A stretch of DNA of 64,000 nt from Paenibacillus sp. BIC5C1 (GCF_032399705.1 NZ_CP135922.1:6882001-6946000), one strand, 5' to 3'; shown: positions 53,636 through 62,520, counted from the first letter of the stretch. Translations and numbers: made by a program. Notes: generated by a model from the letters alone, not told the origin.

Positions 53636-54496
53636 ATGTCAACGTATGAAGTCATTCCCATGATGTATAATTCCAGGGAACAGATTAACGCGATTATTTT
53701 GCTTGAACAACAGTGTAAACAACTGGATTCCATTCACCTGAAAGCAGACCTTGACCATATTAGCAAAAAAGACGGAGATCACGCGCTACTCTGTTACCGT
53801 GATGGTAATTTGGTCGGACTCCTTAGCTGGTATCCCTCGGACGGCGTAATTGGAAACATTAATGCCATCGTACATCCGCACGAACGCCGCCAAGGTGTGT
53901 TCCGCCGTTTGCTAAATTTTGCTACCGCGGAAATGAAAATAGCAGGCATTAGGCAGCTTAGTTATCGCGTCCCGAACAATTCACCTTCGGGTCTAGGAAC
54001 TGTTCAATCCCTTGGGGCCGTTCATGATCGGTCAGAGTACGCGATGCAGCTTGTGAACGAAGCCTTTTCGGCTGTACAATCTTCCGATTTGACTTTGTCA
54101 GTGGCGGAAGACCAGGACTTCGAATTTATGATCACATGCTCCGCCCAAGCATTTGGAAATTCCGAGGAATGGACACGCAACTATTTTACAGAAACCGATG
54201 AACCTAGCCGGGTCACGTATATTGCATGGAAGAACGAATTGCCTGTAGGGCTTGTCCGAATTAACGTTATCAATGAGACCACGGCCTTTATTCATAATTT
54301 TTGTATTCTGCCTGTTTATCAGGGCAAAAGGTTGGGCCGTACTGTCCTTGGCGCTTTAGTGGAACTTCTTATGAAACAACACTATACGGTTATTCGCTTG
54401 TCTGTAGTTACGGATAACGACCGTGCCTTGAATTTGTATCGCAGTGTTGGATTTGAGGTGCATTCCGAGTATCAATATTTCAGTGGATCTTTATAA
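53636..54496 (+). CDS. Tandem GNAT acetyltransferase
   Basis: A 286-residue protein with two GNAT-like halves. The first has GNINAIVHPHERRQGVFRRL (acetyl-CoA-binding R/Q-x-x-G-x-G/A pattern), and the second FIHNFCILPVYQGKRLGRTV and a YRSVGFEVHSEYQYF end. The acceptor is unknown; small-molecule drugs, amino acids or proteins are possible. The ATG at 53636 is preferred to a GTG at 53627 that abuts the ribosome binding site. A leader ORF upstream hints at antibiotic-responsive control. Confidence 0.85.
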   Translation: MSTYEVIPMMYNSREQINAIILLEQQCKQLDSIHLKADLDHISKKDGDHALLCYRDGNLVGLLSWYPSDGVIGNINAIVHPHERRQGVFRRLLNFATAEMKIAGIRQLSYRVPNNSPSGLGTVQSLGAVHDRSEYAMQLVNEAFSAVQSSDLTLSVAEDQDFEFMITCSAQAFGNSEEWTRNYFTETDEPSRVTYIAWKNELPVGLVRINVINETTAFIHNFCILPVYQGKRLGRTVLGALVELLMKQHYTVIRLSVVTDNDRALNLYRSVGFEVHSEYQYFSGSL

Positions 54497-54512
54497 AAGA
54501 TCTCCTGCCGAG

Positions 54513-54547
54513 AGATCGTTTTCCCACTGAGGAAAACGATCTTTTTT
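54513..54547 (+). terminator. Terminator of the tandem GNAT gene
   Basis: Perfect 12-base arms AGATCGTTTTCC and GGAAAACGATCT with a six-base loop, then TTTTTT. Confidence 0.9.
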
Positions 54548-54589
54548 ATGGAGTATCCCTCTTGGCAATATAAACAACATTTAGAAAGA

Positions 54590-55147
54590 TCATATCCCAC
54601 AACTGAATACATAAGCAGGCGGCAGGTTACGGTACACTCTTGTCATGCTTACGTCTCCGAAAAACTGCTTGAGCAGGCTCCGTTTGAGCAACGTATATTG
54701 AAAAGTAATAAACTTGCCATCCTGCTTCAGGTGCTGTCTTGATTTCGTTAAAATGTCCAGTGATACCTCGGCAGGCAGACTCGCAAAAGGCAGTCCGGAT
54801 ACAATGTAATCAACCTTGTTCAGTCCATATTGTCGTATGTGCAGATCGACATGCACGGCAGAATCATGAATGATGTGTACATTCGGAAGATGATTGTACT
54901 TTTTGCGAAGCAACTGGCAGAAGCGGGCGTTGTTCTCAATCAGGATCAGGACCGTCCCCGGCTGCATGTTCGCAAGCAGCATTTCCGTAAACACCCCCGT
55001 GCCCGGCCCATACTCCACAATGCATGATGCACGGTCAAATGCGATGTCTTTCACCATTTTAGCTGCCAGATATTTTGAGCTGGGGGCAATTGCCCCAATC
55101 CATCGGGGACCCTGGATGTATTGCTTCAAGAAGGATAACCACTCCAT
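54590..55147 (-). CDS. Class I SAM methyltransferase (phospholipid/rRNA-adenine dimethylase-like)
   Basis: A 185-residue protein starting MEWLSFLKQYIQGPRWIGA, with IAPSSKYLA, the SAM-binding VEYGPGTGVFTEML, LIENNARFCQLLRKK, and IVSGLPFASLP at the position of the catalytic NLPY-type motif. Such short relatives include phosphatidylethanolamine N-methyltransferases (PmtA) and proteins annotated as rRNA adenine methylases. ATG at 55147 follows GGGGG at nine bases. Which substrate applies is open. Confidence 0.8.
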   Translation of the reverse strand: MEWLSFLKQYIQGPRWIGAIAPSSKYLAAKMVKDIAFDRASCIVEYGPGTGVFTEMLLANMQPGTVLILIENNARFCQLLRKKYNHLPNVHIIHDSAVHVDLHIRQYGLNKVDYIVSGLPFASLPAEVSLDILTKSRQHLKQDGKFITFQYTLLKRSLLKQFFGDVSMTRVYRNLPPAYVFSCGI

Positions 55148-55443
55148 GCTGTCCGACCCCCTAAGTTGATTTCTGAGATCACTATAGAATTCCAAATCTG
55201 AAGAAGCCATCAAAGCGAGGAAAATAGGAGAAGAATGATGAGAATTTGAGAGCGTGCTACATCTTATTCGGAGTGAATAAAGCTTGCGAATGCTGCGAGG
55301 TTAACGCGAAGAAATATCCATAAACAAAAACCAGCTAATGTTTGTCAAGCATTTCAGGTTGGATGAGTTCTCTTTTCGTGTTATACTTTTTTCGACCAAC
55401 ACGAATAACCTCCACGGCCATGGAGGTTTTGGTTAAATATGGA

Positions 55444-56622
55444 TTACGCTTGGTAGGGCTGCCCCTTCTGCAAGATGGCGAAAATGTGATGCAACAGCTT
55501 GTTCGCGCAAGCGATCACAACCACCTTGTAGGGCTTGCCCTCGTTTCTTTTTTTCTCGTAGTACGAATGGATTCTTGCATTTGCATTCTTCCGCATTCCG
55601 CATTGCACCGCTAAATACAGCGATCGTCTGAGCCTTTTAGAGCCTCGTTTCGTGATTCGTGTACTGGTCGCTGTGAACTTTCCTGAACTGAAAATCCCTG
55701 GGTCAAGGCCTGCAAACGCCACAAGTTGCTTCGCATCACTAAACTGTTTTACATCACCTAGTTCAGCTACAATAGCTGCCGCCAATTTCATTCCAATTCC
55801 CGGGATGCTTTTCACAAGTTCAACTTCGGGTAGGCTTGCCGCTATTTCCTCCATTTGCTTTTCGAGCCCCTCCAGTTGCCCGATTATTGTCAGCAATAAC
55901 GTGACCATCCCGAGAAGAGCCTGGCTTTGAGACGGACTACGCCGAGTTTTTTTCCAGTCACACAGCATTTCCTCCAGTTTTCCGACTTTTTCAATCGCCC
56001 ACTGCTGGGAACGAGATTTTCGTGTGCCTCCTTGAATAATTTCAATCCAATCCGCTGTACCTTCCTCTAAACAACGGGCTAGTATCGTCAATGACGTTAC
56101 CGAAAACACATTCGAAAATAACCCTTCGTACCTCGGAAACACTTGCTCCAATAGGGCTCTACTGTTCAGTTTTGCCTGCACAAAGATTCCTGTAACGAAT
56201 TCATGCTGCCGTGTCAAATGTTGCAACTCCGTATACGTCTCATCCCAGGTCCGGTGCGGCTTCACGTCGCCACGGTAGTACATCTCTGCCAGATGCCAAG
56301 CATCCAGTGCATCCGTTTTGACTTTGCGTAGCTGGGCTCCCTTGGCTCGTTTGGACTGCAACGGATTCACCATATAGTAGGTGTAGCCACTTCGTTCCAA
56401 GTACGAAACCAATGCGCGATGGTAATGCCCTGTCGCTTCCAGAACCACCACGGGCGCCAAGCCCGTTTCGGCCTGAAGCGTGTCTAGCATGACCGAGAAA
56501 CGTTCGAATCCATTCTTTTCATGTATAATCTCTACTGCTTTGCCATACGGTTCATTTCTCTTCCTAAACGCTTGAACTACACTCGAACCTTTGGCAACAT
56601 CCACACCGACAACAGGTTCCAT
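55444..56622 (-). CDS. IS110-family transposase (bridge-RNA-type recombinase)
   Basis: A 392-residue recombinase. The RuvC-like N-terminal domain has the acidic residues in VVGVDVAKG, VVLEATGHY and KTDALDAWHLAEM. The C-terminal Transposase_20 domain has SIPGIGMKLAAAIVAELGD and FAGLDPGIFSSGKF with the putative catalytic serine, followed by TKRGSKRLRRSLYLAVQ. All hallmark residues are present, so it is likely active. AAGGAG lies upstream of the ATG. After the stop a palindrome ACCTCCA...TGGAGGT (55410-55430) could form a hairpin. Confidence 0.93.
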   Translation of the reverse strand: MEPVVGVDVAKGSSVVQAFRKRNEPYGKAVEIIHEKNGFERFSVMLDTLQAETGLAPVVVLEATGHYHRALVSYLERSGYTYYMVNPLQSKRAKGAQLRKVKTDALDAWHLAEMYYRGDVKPHRTWDETYTELQHLTRQHEFVTGIFVQAKLNSRALLEQVFPRYEGLFSNVFSVTSLTILARCLEEGTADWIEIIQGGTRKSRSQQWAIEKVGKLEEMLCDWKKTRRSPSQSQALLGMVTLLLTIIGQLEGLEKQMEEIAASLPEVELVKSIPGIGMKLAAAIVAELGDVKQFSDAKQLVAFAGLDPGIFSSGKFTATSTRITKRGSKRLRRSLYLAVQCGMRKNANARIHSYYEKKRNEGKPYKVVVIACANKLLHHIFAILQKGQPYQA

Positions 56623-56626
56623 GTCC

Positions 56627-56817
56627 TCACTCCTTATCTTTTGTTTCGCCGGTCCTTTTCCACGATGGTTCCAAACCCATAGCTTCGCTTGTTATACGGG
56701 GTCAACTGCCCCTACCAGCCCAAACATGGTCTTTTGGAGGTCGTGGGAGAACTGTTTTTGTTACGAGGTCCTAGCCCCTAAAGCCGCCACGTTCTCCCGG
56801 CTCCCCCCATCGTAAAA
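56627..56817 (-). ncRNA. Candidate bridge RNA region of the IS110 element
   Basis: About 190 noncoding bases separate the left end from the transposase start, as in IS110-group elements whose bridge RNA is made here. On the minus strand, stem-loops can form: GGGAGAAC pairing with GTTCTCCC around a 38-base internal region, GGGG-CAGTTGA-CCCC, and ATGG-GTTTGGAA-CCAT. The segment ACGACC in this RNA can pair with GGTCGT at the left end. Guide loops were not worked out in detail. Confidence 0.5.
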
Positions 56818-56824
56818 CGACCAC

Positions 56825-56857
56825 AAAAAAAGGCCAACCAGTAATTACTGGCTAACC
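56825..56857 (-). terminator. Terminator of the GNAT gene at 56936
   Basis: Eleven-base arms (56832-56842, 56847-56857) with wobble pairs and an AATT loop, followed on the minus strand by seven T. Confidence 0.85.
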
Positions 56858-56935
56858 TGATAATACGAAAAGAAGCCTGTCGGATTACTCCTTAGGCCCT
56901 TAAATAGAATAAAACTAAACCATCTAAAATAACGA

Positions 56936-57481
56936 TTAACGGTTTGAAAATCTGAAGATCAATTTTTCTCCATCATGCGTTTGGTCCTGGAGCTCCACAT
57001 AGTTTCCCTGGGTATAGTTCGATACAGTCTTTCGCCAAAAGTGTTGACCCACTTTATTTTTCTCCGAAGGATTCGTGAACAACTCCCATCGGCCCCGATA
57101 TCTCTGGAATACCTCTTTTGCAGCGTACTCTGCAATCCCCACACCTCTGAATGGCTGCATTAGAAAGAATTCATGTACAAAGAAATCGGTGTCTGCCGAA
57201 CAATGCAGCGCAGTAGCCACAAATACAAAACCTGCTGGTACGCCATCTACTCTAATCAAAAATGTATAGAGAACGTTCGGTTTTTCCCACCATATGTTCT
57301 GGACATCATATTGATCCTGCAACGTTTTGTAATCATCACCCATTTCGAAAATCCCATGTTGATTCGGAGTGTGTTCTGTTTTCAGCCCATAATGTCCGGA
57401 TAAATCATGAAGGTATAGAGGATACATGTTTTTGATGATATATGCCTCATGGTTATGCGCTAACTGTACTTCAATTTTCAT
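56936..57481 (-). CDS. GNAT-family acetyltransferase
   Basis: A 181-residue single GNAT domain. The N-terminal half has IIKNMYPLYLHDLSGHYG, and the acetyl-CoA site reads EFFLMQPFRGVGIAEYAAKEVF, then FWRKTVSNY. GGGGGG lies upstream of the ATG. Substrate unknown. Its promoter region (57482-57594) shows nothing special. Confidence 0.87.
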   Translation of the reverse strand: MKIEVQLAHNHEAYIIKNMYPLYLHDLSGHYGLKTEHTPNQHGIFEMGDDYKTLQDQYDVQNIWWEKPNVLYTFLIRVDGVPAGFVFVATALHCSADTDFFVHEFFLMQPFRGVGIAEYAAKEVFQRYRGRWELFTNPSEKNKVGQHFWRKTVSNYTQGNYVELQDQTHDGEKLIFRFSNR

Positions 57482-57594
57482 TTTTACCCCCCACAGCTGA
57501 CGTAATGTTTTGTTAGTAACAGTTCTATAATCTCATTGTATTGCTCTTCTTTCGCACAATATAGGCAACAAACCATTTAAACTAATCCCTACAC

Positions 57595-57625
57595 AAAAAG
57601 CCACATTCGATTTCTCGAATGCAGC
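57595..57625 (-). terminator. Terminator of the CD3324-type gene
   Basis: Ten-base arms (57600-57609, 57616-57625) with two wobble pairs, followed on the minus strand by TTTTT. Confidence 0.75.
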
Positions 57626-57638
57626 TCTAACCCTTAAA

Positions 57639-57905
57639 TCACTTTTTGGAATATACAATTTTCTTGATACTGTCGATGGACAAACAAAATTGCTCTATAA
57701 GTTGGTCAATGGACCTGCCCGCAGCGAATAGCTGGCGAATCTCATCGTTCCTTTGCTTCAAAATCAACCTACTGCCCGAATTTTCGCCCCACTTTTGATG
57801 GGCTTCCTTCGGTTTGGGGATATACACCAACCCACCAGGGATATGGCGCTGGATCTCCTTTAGCAATGATTCAGGAAAGACCGTATCTGCATTAACATAT
57901 TTCAT
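57639..57905 (-). CDS. CD3324-family helix-turn-helix protein
   Basis: An 88-residue protein starting MKYVNADTVFPESLLKEIQ, with YIPKPKEAHQKWGENSGSR and a C-terminal helix-turn-helix (EIRQLFAAGRSIDQLIEQF, SIDSIKKIVYS). This matches the CD3324/Mor-like family found across Firmicutes. The ATG at 57905 follows AAGGAGCGGAG; an upstream ATG at 57977 has no site. Likely a small DNA-binding regulator; role unknown. Confidence 0.88.
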   Translation of the reverse strand: MKYVNADTVFPESLLKEIQRHIPGGLVYIPKPKEAHQKWGENSGSRLILKQRNDEIRQLFAAGRSIDQLIEQFCLSIDSIKKIVYSKK

Positions 57906-58177
57906 ATTTCTCCGCTCCTTAAAAGTTAAGATCTTTAAGGCAGCAGAATCAACCGATGAACACTTGTTATAACGCATTATATGGGTGTGGCGGAAATGGA
58001 ATTCAAGCTCTATACAAACAACCGCCGTTGTTCATCGCATGGACTCTGCATAGAGCGGATCGTGAAACTTCTTATGAATTGGATCATGGTAGCCCCCCAT
58101 TCGGTGAATCCTATATAAGTTACTTTCATGGTACTCTTATATGTTCCATATGAGAACACAATATCCTTTTACAACAT

Positions 58178-59077
58178 TCAGTACTGGTTCAGACTTCGTT
58201 CCAGCATCTCTCTCACTTGTTGTTGCAGCTCCAGCGGCTCAATCACCTTCACTTCTGGTCCGTAGGAGAGCAGCTTCCGCGCTGTAAAAGGAAACTCTTC
58301 AGGTGGGACAAGTCCTCGCCATTCATTACCTTCAACCGACTTGAACAGTACATCTGATCCTGCCAGTCTTGCTCCAAAATCCGTGAATTGCAGTACGACT
58401 TCCACGCTTTCTCTATTTTCCTTATAATTCAGCCACTCTTGCAAACTAGGAACCGACTCGTCGATGGAATCCAGCATAACCAGCTCCTGCATGCGATCCA
58501 CACGATACAACAGCACCCGATCCTTCCTCCGGGCCGGCATATACCAATACCCGTGATCGTAATAGATGCCGATAGGAATGACCTGTACTTTTTTATGTCC
58601 CTGCCGGGAATGATATATAAATTCAATCTCTCTTTTATCTACTGCTGCGCCTAATATCTCTGTTGTTAATGCCTCGACCTGCACAACATGATGTTGTAGG
58701 AACGTACTGTGCTGCCTCATCCGTGTAATTAGATCCTGTACATCCTGAGGTAAAGTTGAATAATATTCCTCGGCGAGATGCTCACGAATCGATCCGTACG
58801 GAAAATCCGGAACGTTCTCCAAATATTCAATCATCATAAACAAACCCAACGCCTCATGCTGTGTGAGTTGAAGAGGTGGCAAAATCCGATTAGGAAGCAC
58901 TCGGTAACCCCCGTTCACTCCAACCTCCGTATATAACGGAAAGCCCAGCTCCTGCAGATCATTCAGATCTCGCTGGATCGTACGGATCGACACCTGAAAA
59001 CGCTCCGCTAATTCACGAGCCGTAAATTTCTTTCTCGAATCCATGAGTCTCATTAATGCGAGTTTTCGATTATTCAT
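58178..59077 (-). CDS. WYL-domain transcriptional regulator (YafY/YobV-like)
   Basis: A 299-residue protein. N-terminal HTH_11 (about 1-60: MDSRKKFTARELAERFQVS, IRTIQRDLNDLQELGFPLY), then the WYL domain (about 130-210: EFIYHSRQGHKKVQVIPIGI, YYDHGYWYMPARRKDRVLLY), then a C-terminal extension. It starts MNNRKLALMRLMDS at 59077, with GGGGG just upstream. WYL proteins bind small ligands or nucleic acid. It diverges from the DHFR-like gene, and TCAAC...GTTGA in the gap may be an operator. Confidence 0.9.
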   Translation of the reverse strand: MNNRKLALMRLMDSRKKFTARELAERFQVSIRTIQRDLNDLQELGFPLYTEVGVNGGYRVLPNRILPPLQLTQHEALGLFMMIEYLENVPDFPYGSIREHLAEEYYSTLPQDVQDLITRMRQHSTFLQHHVVQVEALTTEILGAAVDKREIEFIYHSRQGHKKVQVIPIGIYYDHGYWYMPARRKDRVLLYRVDRMQELVMLDSIDESVPSLQEWLNYKENRESVEVVLQFTDFGARLAGSDVLFKSVEGNEWRGLVPPEEFPFTARKLLSYGPEVKVIEPLELQQQVREMLERSLNQY

Positions 59078-59150
59078 ATTCCCCCACCTAACTACGTCAA
59101 CATTTGTCATAGTTGAAGTGTATCATACATTTCAGAAGGGAGCGATTGAT

Positions 59151-59684
59151 ATGTCTACCAATAAAGTTGTGCTTTACATTGCAATGAGTCTGGATGGGTA
59201 CATTGCAAGACCGGATGGTTCGGTGGATTGGCTGTTCGATGTGGAAGGCGATGGTGGGGATAACGGGTATGGCAAGTTCTATTCAACGATTGGATCGGTG
59301 GTTATGGGACGTCTTACGTATAAAGAGGTTCTCAAGCTGTCAGAGGATTTCCCCTATGCGGATCGCCCAACGTATGTACTTTCCCGTTCCAAACAAGCCC
59401 CTGCACCACATGTACAATTTACGGACGAGGCTGTGGAGAATCTGATTCCTCGCTTGAAGCAGGACTCCAGCGGTGACATTTGGATTGTTGGCGGAGGCCA
59501 GCTGGTGCAAGCCGTTCTGGAACAACAACTGCTCGATGAGGTTGAGATTGCCATTATCCCGAAGGTTCTTGGTGAAGGAATTCCCCTATTTCCAATAGGA
59601 ACGGTACCAACTCATTTCAAAATGATTCATACGTACACGCTGGGACAGATCATTTCTATTCGCTATCAGGTACAAGGGAATTAA
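59151..59684 (+). CDS. Dihydrofolate reductase-like/RibD C-terminal family protein
   Basis: A 177-residue NADPH-binding reductase. It starts KVVLYIAMSLDGYIARPDGS, has GSVVMGRLTYKEVL and IWIVGGGQLVQAVLEQQLLD, as in YyaP/YwjB/RibD-like reductases. These are not the essential folate enzyme. GGGAG lies upstream of the ATG. Probably controlled by the divergent WYL regulator. Confidence 0.87.
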   Translation: MSTNKVVLYIAMSLDGYIARPDGSVDWLFDVEGDGGDNGYGKFYSTIGSVVMGRLTYKEVLKLSEDFPYADRPTYVLSRSKQAPAPHVQFTDEAVENLIPRLKQDSSGDIWIVGGGQLVQAVLEQQLLDEVEIAIIPKVLGEGIPLFPIGTVPTHFKMIHTYTLGQIISIRYQVQGN

Positions 59685-59727
59685 TCGTAGTATAAACATC
59701 TCCTCACGATGTAAAGCGCACAAAGAG

Positions 59728-59767
59728 AAGAGCCAGGTCCCTCTAATTCAAGAGAGGTCTGGCTCTT
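59728..59767. terminator. Bidirectional terminator
   Basis: AAGAGCCAGGTCCCTCT pairs with AGAGAGGTCTGGCTCTT with two mismatches, between convergent DHFR-like and SGNH genes. Confidence 0.78.
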
Positions 59768-59794
59768 CCGATTTCAAATGGATCTGAATTAAAA

Positions 59795-60919
59795 TTATTT
59801 CAAAATTCCCCTTAGATATTCCGCTAACGCATCAGCAGTCCTTCGATGAGATAACTCACCCGGATGACTTCTGGCGCCTACCGTCTCCTCGGTCGTATTG
59901 GGGAGCTGTATCACCGAAACTTTCGTATCTCCAGCCTGTTTCGTATAAGTGTGCACAGCACGATAGATCGCTGGCATCATTGGGAATCCAAGCATGCCGT
60001 ATGCCCATACGAGATGTGCTTCTGGGTTGTTTTTACGAAGTTGAATTAGGAATCGGGTCGCGGCATTCTCAAAAGCAGCCAGATCCTCTTCATGATAAGT
60101 CCCATCTTCGTTCAGGCGTTGCTTATAAATCTTTCCGGTAACGGGGTCCTGCCACTCCGGGGTTTGAAAGGCTCCTCCATCATTGCTTCCCAGATTAACC
60201 ACCACTACATCTGGCTGCCAGGAATTGAAATCATGCTTGTCCCCTGCACCAAGTGCTTCGTTCTTATCTCCGGTCACCAATCCACAGATTTGCTCGTAAT
60301 AAGCAGGGATGTTCCCATTCGGATTGTTATCCCAACTCGTCAGCACACCCCAACCGCTCTGCGAGATGACGCGGTATTCTGCATTCAGTGCTTCTGCTGT
60401 CATAGCCGTATAATTATGTATGGCACTGAACCACATCGGAATCCAATCTTCTTCCGCTTTAGCACCGATCGCGCCTTCTCCTGATGTAATACTGTCGCCG
60501 ATAAATTCAATTTTGTACGGTCTCTCCTCTACAGGTACGAAGACACCATCCGATTTCAACGCATGAATTTGCAGGGAACAACCTGGATCTCCACTCATGG
60601 CCTGCACATCTTTGACGATACGTACATTTTTCACCACATTCTCGTTCATGCCTCGGAATACACAGATCCAATACCTTCCCGCGGTTAACATCTGTCTGCT
60701 CACCGGGACACCGTTAATCAGAACGCTAATCCAAGGTTCATACAAGTCATAATCGGACTCGATCTCCACCCACAACTCAGAGCCTTTTACATTAAGTTCA
60801 ACCGCACTTCCGGTCCAAAACAGGGTTAAGGGCGCAAGCTGTCCTGTTGTTCTGCCATGTACTTTGAGATTGCTGACATCAGACAACGCATACGATTGTA
60901 AACTCTCATTAACTCCCAC
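59795..60919 (-). CDS. SGNH/GDSL esterase, CE2-like
   Basis: A 374-residue protein: an N-terminal beta-sandwich (about 1-130, LFWTGSAVELNVKGSELWVE) then an SGNH hydrolase domain with the nucleophile serine in IEFIGDSITSGEG, the glycine in VISQSGWG, asparagine in VVVNLGSNDGG and histidine in VGARSHPGELSHRR. Two-domain acetyl-esterases of CE2 type deacetylate polysaccharides. No signal peptide. Start chosen is GTG at 60919, seven bases after GGGAGG; longer frames would overlap the SRPBCC gene. Confidence 0.85.
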   Translation of the reverse strand: MGVNESLQSYALSDVSNLKVHGRTTGQLAPLTLFWTGSAVELNVKGSELWVEIESDYDLYEPWISVLINGVPVSRQMLTAGRYWICVFRGMNENVVKNVRIVKDVQAMSGDPGCSLQIHALKSDGVFVPVEERPYKIEFIGDSITSGEGAIGAKAEEDWIPMWFSAIHNYTAMTAEALNAEYRVISQSGWGVLTSWDNNPNGNIPAYYEQICGLVTGDKNEALGAGDKHDFNSWQPDVVVVNLGSNDGGAFQTPEWQDPVTGKIYKQRLNEDGTYHEEDLAAFENAATRFLIQLRKNNPEAHLVWAYGMLGFPMMPAIYRAVHTYTKQAGDTKVSVIQLPNTTEETVGARSHPGELSHRRTADALAEYLRGILK

Positions 60920-60968
60920 GATGTTTCCTCCCGCATGATTATTACCCCAAAGGGGCAATCTCATCGAA

Positions 60969-61451
60969 CTAGATTTTGAGAAAATAATCCACATGCTTCT
61001 GGTACTTCTCGTACCAGATTTTCCATTCTGCTTCACGCGATTCCAATGTACGGCCATCCAGCAATGCCTCAATGACGTTCAGGCAGACATGCCATCCCGC
61101 TAGATCTTTAGGTGTATGGCTTGTCATATGATGAATGGTTTCGATCAGCAGCAGACGACACCCATTCGGCTCTGGATACAGCTCAAATCGGACCCGGTCT
61201 TCAGCCCAAGTGTATTCTAGAACAGATCCAGGGATAAGCTCGATAATGTCGAGTTCCTTGAAGGTACCATCCGGCATATTAAACTTGATGCTTCCACCTT
61301 CCCGAAGGTCCGTTACTTCTAGTTCGGAGAACCATTTTGCAAGCTTTTCGTTTTCCGTCAAAAAGGACCATACATCCTCCGCAGCGTGCTTCCAATGACG
61401 TTCGAAACAGGCTGTTGTGCCATTCGGTGCTCGCTTCAAATCTGCAATCAT
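60969..61451 (-). CDS. SRPBCC/AHSA1-like protein
   Basis: A 160-residue START/Bet v1-like protein (CFERHWKHAAEDVWSFLTEN, LAKWFSELEV, VLEYTWAEDRVRFELYP, HHMTSHTPKDLAGWHVCLNV). The family binds hydrophobic ligands and is named for Aha1-like domains. AGGAGG lies upstream of the ATG. It sits between DUF4180 and the SGNH gene on the same strand with about 50-base gaps, so may be co-transcribed. Confidence 0.88.
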   Translation of the reverse strand: MIADLKRAPNGTTACFERHWKHAAEDVWSFLTENEKLAKWFSELEVTDLREGGSIKFNMPDGTFKELDIIELIPGSVLEYTWAEDRVRFELYPEPNGCRLLLIETIHHMTSHTPKDLAGWHVCLNVIEALLDGRTLESREAEWKIWYEKYQKHVDYFLKI

Positions 61452-61505
61452 AGCGTACCTCCTATATTACGATCAATGGGCTAAAGAATGTGGTTATGGG
61501 CAAAA

Positions 61506-61874
61506 TTAACCGATATTATGCAATGCCTGAAGCGCTTCCTCTTTCGTTTTCAAAAAGAAAACATGCTTGCCATGGTTGCACTCATAGATGAAGTCCCTGA
61601 GGCTTTTGCTGTTGTATCCGTCAAAATCCCCGACTATGGCAAGCTTCACCTGATAATTCACGTATTTCTGCAAAATGTCACCCGCAAGTTTCGTCTTCAG
61701 TTCGAAGAAGTCTTCGGTAAGGTTGGATTTATCAATCAGGATTTTATGCGCGTCATCCGTGTATTTCACGGAGGCCATCAAATCCAGTGCATCCTGTGCA
61801 TTGTTAATAACGATGTCATTACTTTCGATGATGGCAACCTTGGAGCTGCCCTGTTGATCAATAGTTATATTCAT
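61506..61874 (-). CDS. DUF4180 protein
   Basis: A 122-residue protein matching DUF4180 (KVAIIESNDIVINNAQDALD, LDLMASVKYTDDAHKILIDK, LTEDFFELKTKLAGDILQKY, FIYECNHGKHVFFLKTKEEA). The fold resembles STAS-like domains. Function unknown. AAGGAG lies upstream of the ATG at 61874. It follows the TetR gene after 25 bases and is likely co-transcribed with it. Confidence 0.85.
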   Translation of the reverse strand: MNITIDQQGSSKVAIIESNDIVINNAQDALDLMASVKYTDDAHKILIDKSNLTEDFFELKTKLAGDILQKYVNYQVKLAIVGDFDGYNSKSLRDFIYECNHGKHVFFLKTKEEALQALHNIG

Positions 61875-61899
61875 TTTATTTCTCCTTCTCCTCATTAAA

Positions 61900-62520
61900 T
61901 TATTGAATTAATATTCGGTCATCCATAAATCGGGTGATATGTTGCACAGCATACCGAATATACTTGCTATCTTCATACAGCTTACTTAGCATAACGCCCC
62001 CCTCGATAATGGCGATGATGTTGCTGCTTACTTCCTCCAGTGCAATATCTGCTCTGAATTCCTTTTGCTCCACACCCTGAACTAGGACCTGTGTCAGCTC
62101 ATTCAGCAGATTGGTCATGGCATGCTGTGCCCTTTCTTTCAGCAAAGGATGTGCATCATCACTTTCCACCGCAGTATTTAGTAGGGGGCATCCTCCTTCC
62201 AGCGTATTGTTTTCCATCATATCAATATAAACACCGCATATGGCGAGTAGTTTGTCTTTGGAATTTGTTACACCTTCAAGAGCCTGTGAATGGAATTGCA
62301 GCATCTGTGATACCGAGTAATCAAAAGCAGCCAGTGCTATCTCATCTTTAGTTTCAAAATGATTATAAATTCCACCCTTTCGAACGCCACAACGTTCTAT
62401 AATTTTAGACAGGGAGGCACCGGTGTATCCCTTGGTGTTGAAAAGTGCTGCCGACTCACGAATGATATGTTCTTTGGTGATTTGGCCTTTGCGCAGAATG
62501 CTCCCCCCTATTCCATTCAT
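61900..62520 (-). CDS. TetR/AcrR-family regulator
   Basis: A protein of about 200 residues with an N-terminal helix-turn-helix (TKEHIIRESAALFNTKGYTG, GASLSKIIERCGVRKGGIYN, HFETKDEIALAAF) and a TetR_C-type ligand domain (NNTLEGGCPLLNTAVESDD). The ATG at 62520 has no ribosome binding site; GGGGGG lies six bases before a CTG (62496) and three before an ATT, where family alignments would start. The true start may be a rare codon. It probably regulates itself and the divergent MBL gene. Confidence 0.88.
   Translation of the reverse strand: MNGIGGSILRKGQITKEHIIRESAALFNTKGYTGASLSKIIERCGVRKGGIYNHFETKDEIALAAFDYSVSQMLQFHSQALEGVTNSKDKLLAICGVYIDMMENNTLEGGCPLLNTAVESDDAHPLLKERAQHAMTNLLNELTQVLVQGVEQKEFRADIALEEVSSNIIAIIEGGVMLSKLYEDSKYIRYAVQHITRFMDDRILIQ

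Larger units (their letters stand above)
55393..56823 (-). mobile_element. IS110-family insertion sequence
   Basis: An intact DEDD transposase gene with noncoding flanks. IS110 elements have no conspicuous terminal inverted repeats or target duplications, so the ends are uncertain. The hexamer CGACCA occurs at both margins (55393-55398 and 56818-56823), about 1.43 kb apart, and marks candidate ends. The element lies between a methyltransferase gene and the terminator of a GNAT gene, so no neighbour is disrupted. Confidence 0.7.

Noticed and set aside
57956..58153. 65-codon plus-strand frame between CD3324-type and WYL genes
   Set aside because: No ribosome binding site and no recognisable sequence; the gap otherwise looks noncoding.
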